Assembly (NCBI GenBank): GCA_036897095.1
Contig: JAYMSP010000092.1
Location: 22,407-86,406 of the forward strand
From: Plantago elongata
Lineage: Eukaryota; Streptophyta; Magnoliopsida; Lamiales; Plantaginaceae
Reading direction: 5' to 3'
Length of the DNA: 64,000 nt
The position numbers and the translations under genes were made by a program. The notes under the pieces are model-generated. The model made no database searches, was not told the origin of the DNA, and saw only the letters and a list, made by a program, of their open reading frames with translations. The stretch's first letter is position 1; the number at the start of each line of letters is the position of its first letter. Shown here piece by piece: positions 60,746 through 64,000 of the stretch.

Positions 60746-61864
60746 TTAGTGCATAGGACCCTGGTGGTTGTGGATGCCCTCGTAGGTTGTCAATACATAG
60801 CGTGAATCCTCGTTGTCCCTTTCAACTCTCTTTTTCACTGGACACCCTTCAACCGAGCACTTGTAGTAGTTCCTGTTGATCACATGATGAGTTTGTCAGT
60901 AAATAATTAATCTATGCAACGGAATTAGGCTATAGACTTATAGTTGGTGCCTAGTTGCATATCGAATATAACTTTTCTGAAAAAGAAATATTAAAAAGTC
61001 CAGTTGCAGAAATATAGTATTATGTAGCTTCTAATGGATGACTTGTCTTCGCTGATTCTCCCAACTTCTTCTGTTTATCATACTTTTTCTAACAGACACC
61101 TTTTAGATTAATTTAAAACTACTTCTACAGTTCTACGATTCTATCTGATTCTGATTCTGATTTTGGTATAACTTCAAACAAGCATATAATGATTGCTTGT
61201 ATTATTGTCTACCTGGGATTTGGGCTATTTTTCACCATCTTCTTGCCATACTTTCTCCACTTGAAGCCATCATCGAGTATCTCGATGTCGGACTTGGTTC
61301 TAAAAGCAACCTTCTCTCTGATTTCTTTCTTTCCCCTGCCACTGTCTCCTGAAATACAAGTACAGCCATAATTTTTCTTATTAGTATGCATTTCTTCTAA
61401 CTTTACTCACAGAATGCAGTAAAGCTCCCATTTTTCCGTAAATTCCTCAAACCTCCCATGTTTTCCGGTTGCCCTACTCTTTCCAAATTCGGAAAGTTCC
61501 CATTCCGAATTTGGAGAGAAAAGGGGTTTTCGTTTCAATTTCCAAAATAAAAAAAGGGAGGTAACTCATGCTAAGTAAGATGGCTAGCTAGCTTACTGTT
61601 CACAGTAGAGCGTTCACGGAAGCCAACATCACTGCTGCCCCCTATCCCGTTCGAGTCAACAACCAGTTCACCACTCCCATAACCCTGATTCTGCATATGG
61701 CTGTTATAACCTCCCGTAAAGGAAGTAAATCCGGAACCATCCTCAATCCAGTCACCAAGCTCAAAGTAATCGGCAACTTCAAAGTTCATCTCCCCGCTGC
61801 TGTATGTGCTGGCAGACGAGTTCTGGGACATGTTAGTGTTGGAATAGAATTGATGATCAGCCAT
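60746..61864 (-). CDS. Group IIc WRKY transcription factor with WRKYGKK (WRKY50/51-like)
   Basis: Three exons (61864-61597, 61348-61213, 60872-60746) sum to 531 nt, 176 residues. The N-terminal ~90 residues are Ser/Gly/Asn-rich with an acidic [12 protein letters not shown] patch. The DNA-binding domain has WRKYGKK (120-126) instead of WRKYGQK. Its zinc finger is C140-X4-C145-X23-H169-X-H171, complete. The intron at the Arg codon (NPR|NYY) is the conserved WRKY intron position. The protein ends four residues after the finger's HNHQ. Arabidopsis WRKY50/51 mediate salicylate and low-oleate repression of jasmonate signalling and activate PR1. GKK variants bind W-box poorly and prefer altered motifs. 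These are family facts. A TTGAC core lies about 500 bp upstream. Confidence 0.93.
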
Positions 61865-63159
61865 AGATATTGAAGTGATGATGGTGAAGTGAGATTGTTT
61901 GTTTCACATTGGTGTTGTATCTAGCACATAGGTATTTAACCAAGTAGTTAGTAGTAATGAGTGTTGTGGTGAGCTTTTGGTTGTTTGTGTTGGGAGGCTT
62001 CCTAGGCATGTAGAAGAAGGTTCATGGGTAGTTCTTGAAAGTGGCGGCTAGTTTTACAAGTTAGGCCCAAGAAAATAGATGCCTAACATGATATGGTAGT
62101 ATGTTACTAAGGATATAATAGTATGAGATTAATTGCTCAATTAAGATGATGACCATAATTAGTAATGATTGTTGTTATGAAGTTATGGTGATGCAAAGTA
62201 GTGTGTGAGTGGGGTAAGATGACTTTGGCGTAGACTTGCTTCTTTGGTTTGTGTTTTGCGTTGAGAAGTCTACTTACGGTCATGTGGTTTGAATTTGGAA
62301 CTGAGTGACTACCCCCTTTACAACGGAACACACAAGAAGTAGAAGAAGGAGAACATTTGAAAGTCAAGCAAATTATCATTTTTTATTTTCAAAACTTTCG
62401 GTGACCTGTCTTTTACGAATTATCGTCTTTTTTAAAGATGTTATATTAACATCATATATATAATTATAAATATTACAAGGATAAGTTAAACTTTATATAT
62501 TACTTTTGATCATAAATATGTGGGGTTTATAAATATTTAAACTTTGAATTTAAATGCATGAGTGATGTTATTATCAACGTCATATTTTAGTTGTCTATGA
62601 TGTATGGGTATGCATGTTGTGACAGTGAAATTACATGGCTTCAATTTCGTCGAGCTCGAGACACAACCATCAATTTTTATTTGGAAATTTAGACAAACAC
62701 CCTTTACTCATGTTATATTATGAAGTGGAAATTAAGAGAAATTAATTACTATTTATACAGTTCACACATGAATAACCGAGTGTGAATTTAGAATTAATAA
62801 TTTTGCGAGTTGGTTCTAATGAATTTAATAACACTCAGATAGTGAGCGATATTGTGCAAGAGAAGTAATAAAAATGTTTAAATTAATTTAATCTTGTAAA
62901 AGTTCGAGACCCTCAAGTTTAAATTTGGCATATAATTGAAGTGGCTAAACAACTTGAACTTCAACTTGTAAACGAAATATAAGCATTAATGAGTTCGATA
63001 AATTTCAAAACTCAATTCAATTGACATTCGTTTTAATGATATGTATTTTGCATTTGTGAATTTATTACACACGCCCACCATTATTATTATTACAAATGAT
63101 CACTCATTTACCATCTAATATATAGTGAAATTCAATAGGAGCTAACAACACTTAGTTTG
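61865..63159. other. WRKY upstream region and AT-rich intergenic DNA
   Basis: The WRKY promoter lies at the left, with a weak TTAAATA near 61935. Beyond about 62400 the DNA is AT-rich without recognised features. Confidence 0.4.
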
Positions 63160-63310
63160 AGGCTAAGACTGCCCTCAATGGACGTCGTTAGCACGGCGTC
63201 GTGCGCGACGCCGCGCCAATGGGCACGGCGTCTTCTCGCGCGCCGTGCCTCGGCATGGCAAGCGTCTGGCACGGCGCCTAGCAGCAACCAATGGGCTGAT
63301 GCCACGTCCC
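63160..63310. repeat. GC-rich island with repeated CACGGCG words, probable TE end
   Basis: Within AT-rich DNA this ~150-bp stretch is strongly G+C rich. It repeats GCACGGCGTC and CGCCGTGC, CCAATGGG twice, and includes a near palindrome GGCGTCGTGCGCGACGCC. There is no convincing coding frame. The style (CAATGG spacing, GC-rich subterminal block, AT-rich body after it) fits the terminal region of a DNA transposon, but the other end is not visible. Confidence 0.45.
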
Positions 63311-64000
63311 CTTCTTTTTTTGTTTTGTTTATTTATATTTTGTCTAATTTCAAATGCGAATAACTTGAAAAATATATATAAAAATTACTAACAGATTCGT
63401 CTCTTCGAGATCTACGAATAGAGACCACTCACGATTATTTTTAGATCATTCCATCTCGAACTCATTTTCTCTCTCAATTTAACTTAAAATTGTAAAACAA
63501 CCTCTAATAATTTAATTTTATTAATTTCGACTTCTAAACACTATTATAATATATTAAATAGGGCAAATTACATCTACACCCCCTATTAGATTTAAAATTT
63601 GTAGATGGCTACCACCCAGATCAACAATTACATGAACGTCCTAGTCGATAAAAATCAATTACATCCAGGTCCACGAATTTGACTTTCAGCGAACTTAAAT
63701 CTGGAAATGCCCCTATTTGAATTTCAGCATTTGTATTTTGCCAAACAGCCTTACGTTTATCTCCCTTAAATCTCACCGTCTTCTTCCTACCTTAGCCCCG
63801 CCACCATTATCACCACCATTTTCGACGGCTCTTGTCCATCCTTTGTTCCAATACCGGTCTCAGTCGTCACATCCGCAATTAAGCGAAAAGTGCCAATCGT
63901 GCAGTGCCGAGATCTCATCGTTCGCCGTGAAGAGGAGAGTAGCCAGAAGATTGTAGCGGCTGTGGAGGAGGAAGTGATACGGTGTAGTATCTGCTTGGAT
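63311..64000. other. Window-end intergenic, nothing firmly recognised
   Basis: AT-rich to about 63720, then a more balanced stretch to the end that could be the edge of another gene or repeat. No family is recognised on either strand. Confidence 0.35.

Overview
This is a plant nuclear window, almost certainly a eudicot and possibly an asterid (the lineage is an inference from overall gene similarity). It has intron-rich genes with GT-AG junctions, AT-rich intergenic DNA, small TIR elements, and plant-only families: a CC-NB-LRR, a clade A PP2C, a WRKYGKK WRKY factor, a USP-kinase and a PMI1-related protein.

Layout. 0-9.3 kb is a tandem NLR duplication on the minus strand: an intact CNL (864-4946) and an internally deleted sister copy (about 7.19-9.28 kb) that keeps its 5' leader exons and 3' flank but only a 74-codon coding stub. 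Next come a small secreted proline-rich protein (10185-10781, -) and a USP-domain cytoplasmic kinase (12085-15432, -). The kinase lies head to head with the spliceosomal cyclophilin CYP57/CWC27 (16308-21599, +). After a gene-poor stretch come a domesticated Harbinger transposase (about 25.8-27.3 kb, +), an NSR-type RRM protein (29708-32641, -), a HAB1-like PP2C (35490-38309, +), and tail to tail with it the M1 aminopeptidase APM1 (39111-46005, -). A TE-nested interval follows, then a tiny Mdm35/TRIAP1-like twin CX9C gene (48391-48885, +), an SUV3-like mitochondrial helicase (51287-53476, +), a PMI1-related NT-C2 protein (56569-59783, +) and a WRKY50/51-like gene (60746-61864, -). The last 2 kb is AT-rich with one GC-rich island.

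Exon boundaries for the kinase, CYP57, NSR, PP2C, APM1, Mdm35-like, PMI1-related and WRKY genes were worked out by hand. In each case the exons sum to a multiple of three and give a full-length family member, so these models are strong. There is no operon logic. The functional themes are immunity and hormone signalling (NLR, WRKY, PP2C, USP-kinase), RNA processing (CYP57, NSR, SUV3) and organelle biology (Mdm35-like, SUV3, PMI1-related).

The most interesting signals are five. (1) The NLR copy has a filler-bearing internal deletion that leaves a CC-only ORF. (2) A displaced copy of exon 2 plus intron 2 of the Mdm35-like gene sits just behind SUV3. (3) The Harbinger-derived protein has lost all three catalytic residues. 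(4) Two MITE families each have two members in the window, one copy with a nested insertion. (5) That nested insertion contains a palindrome-rich GAGCTC/CCATGG cluster. I found no CRISPR array, virus-like locus or convincing tRNA gene.
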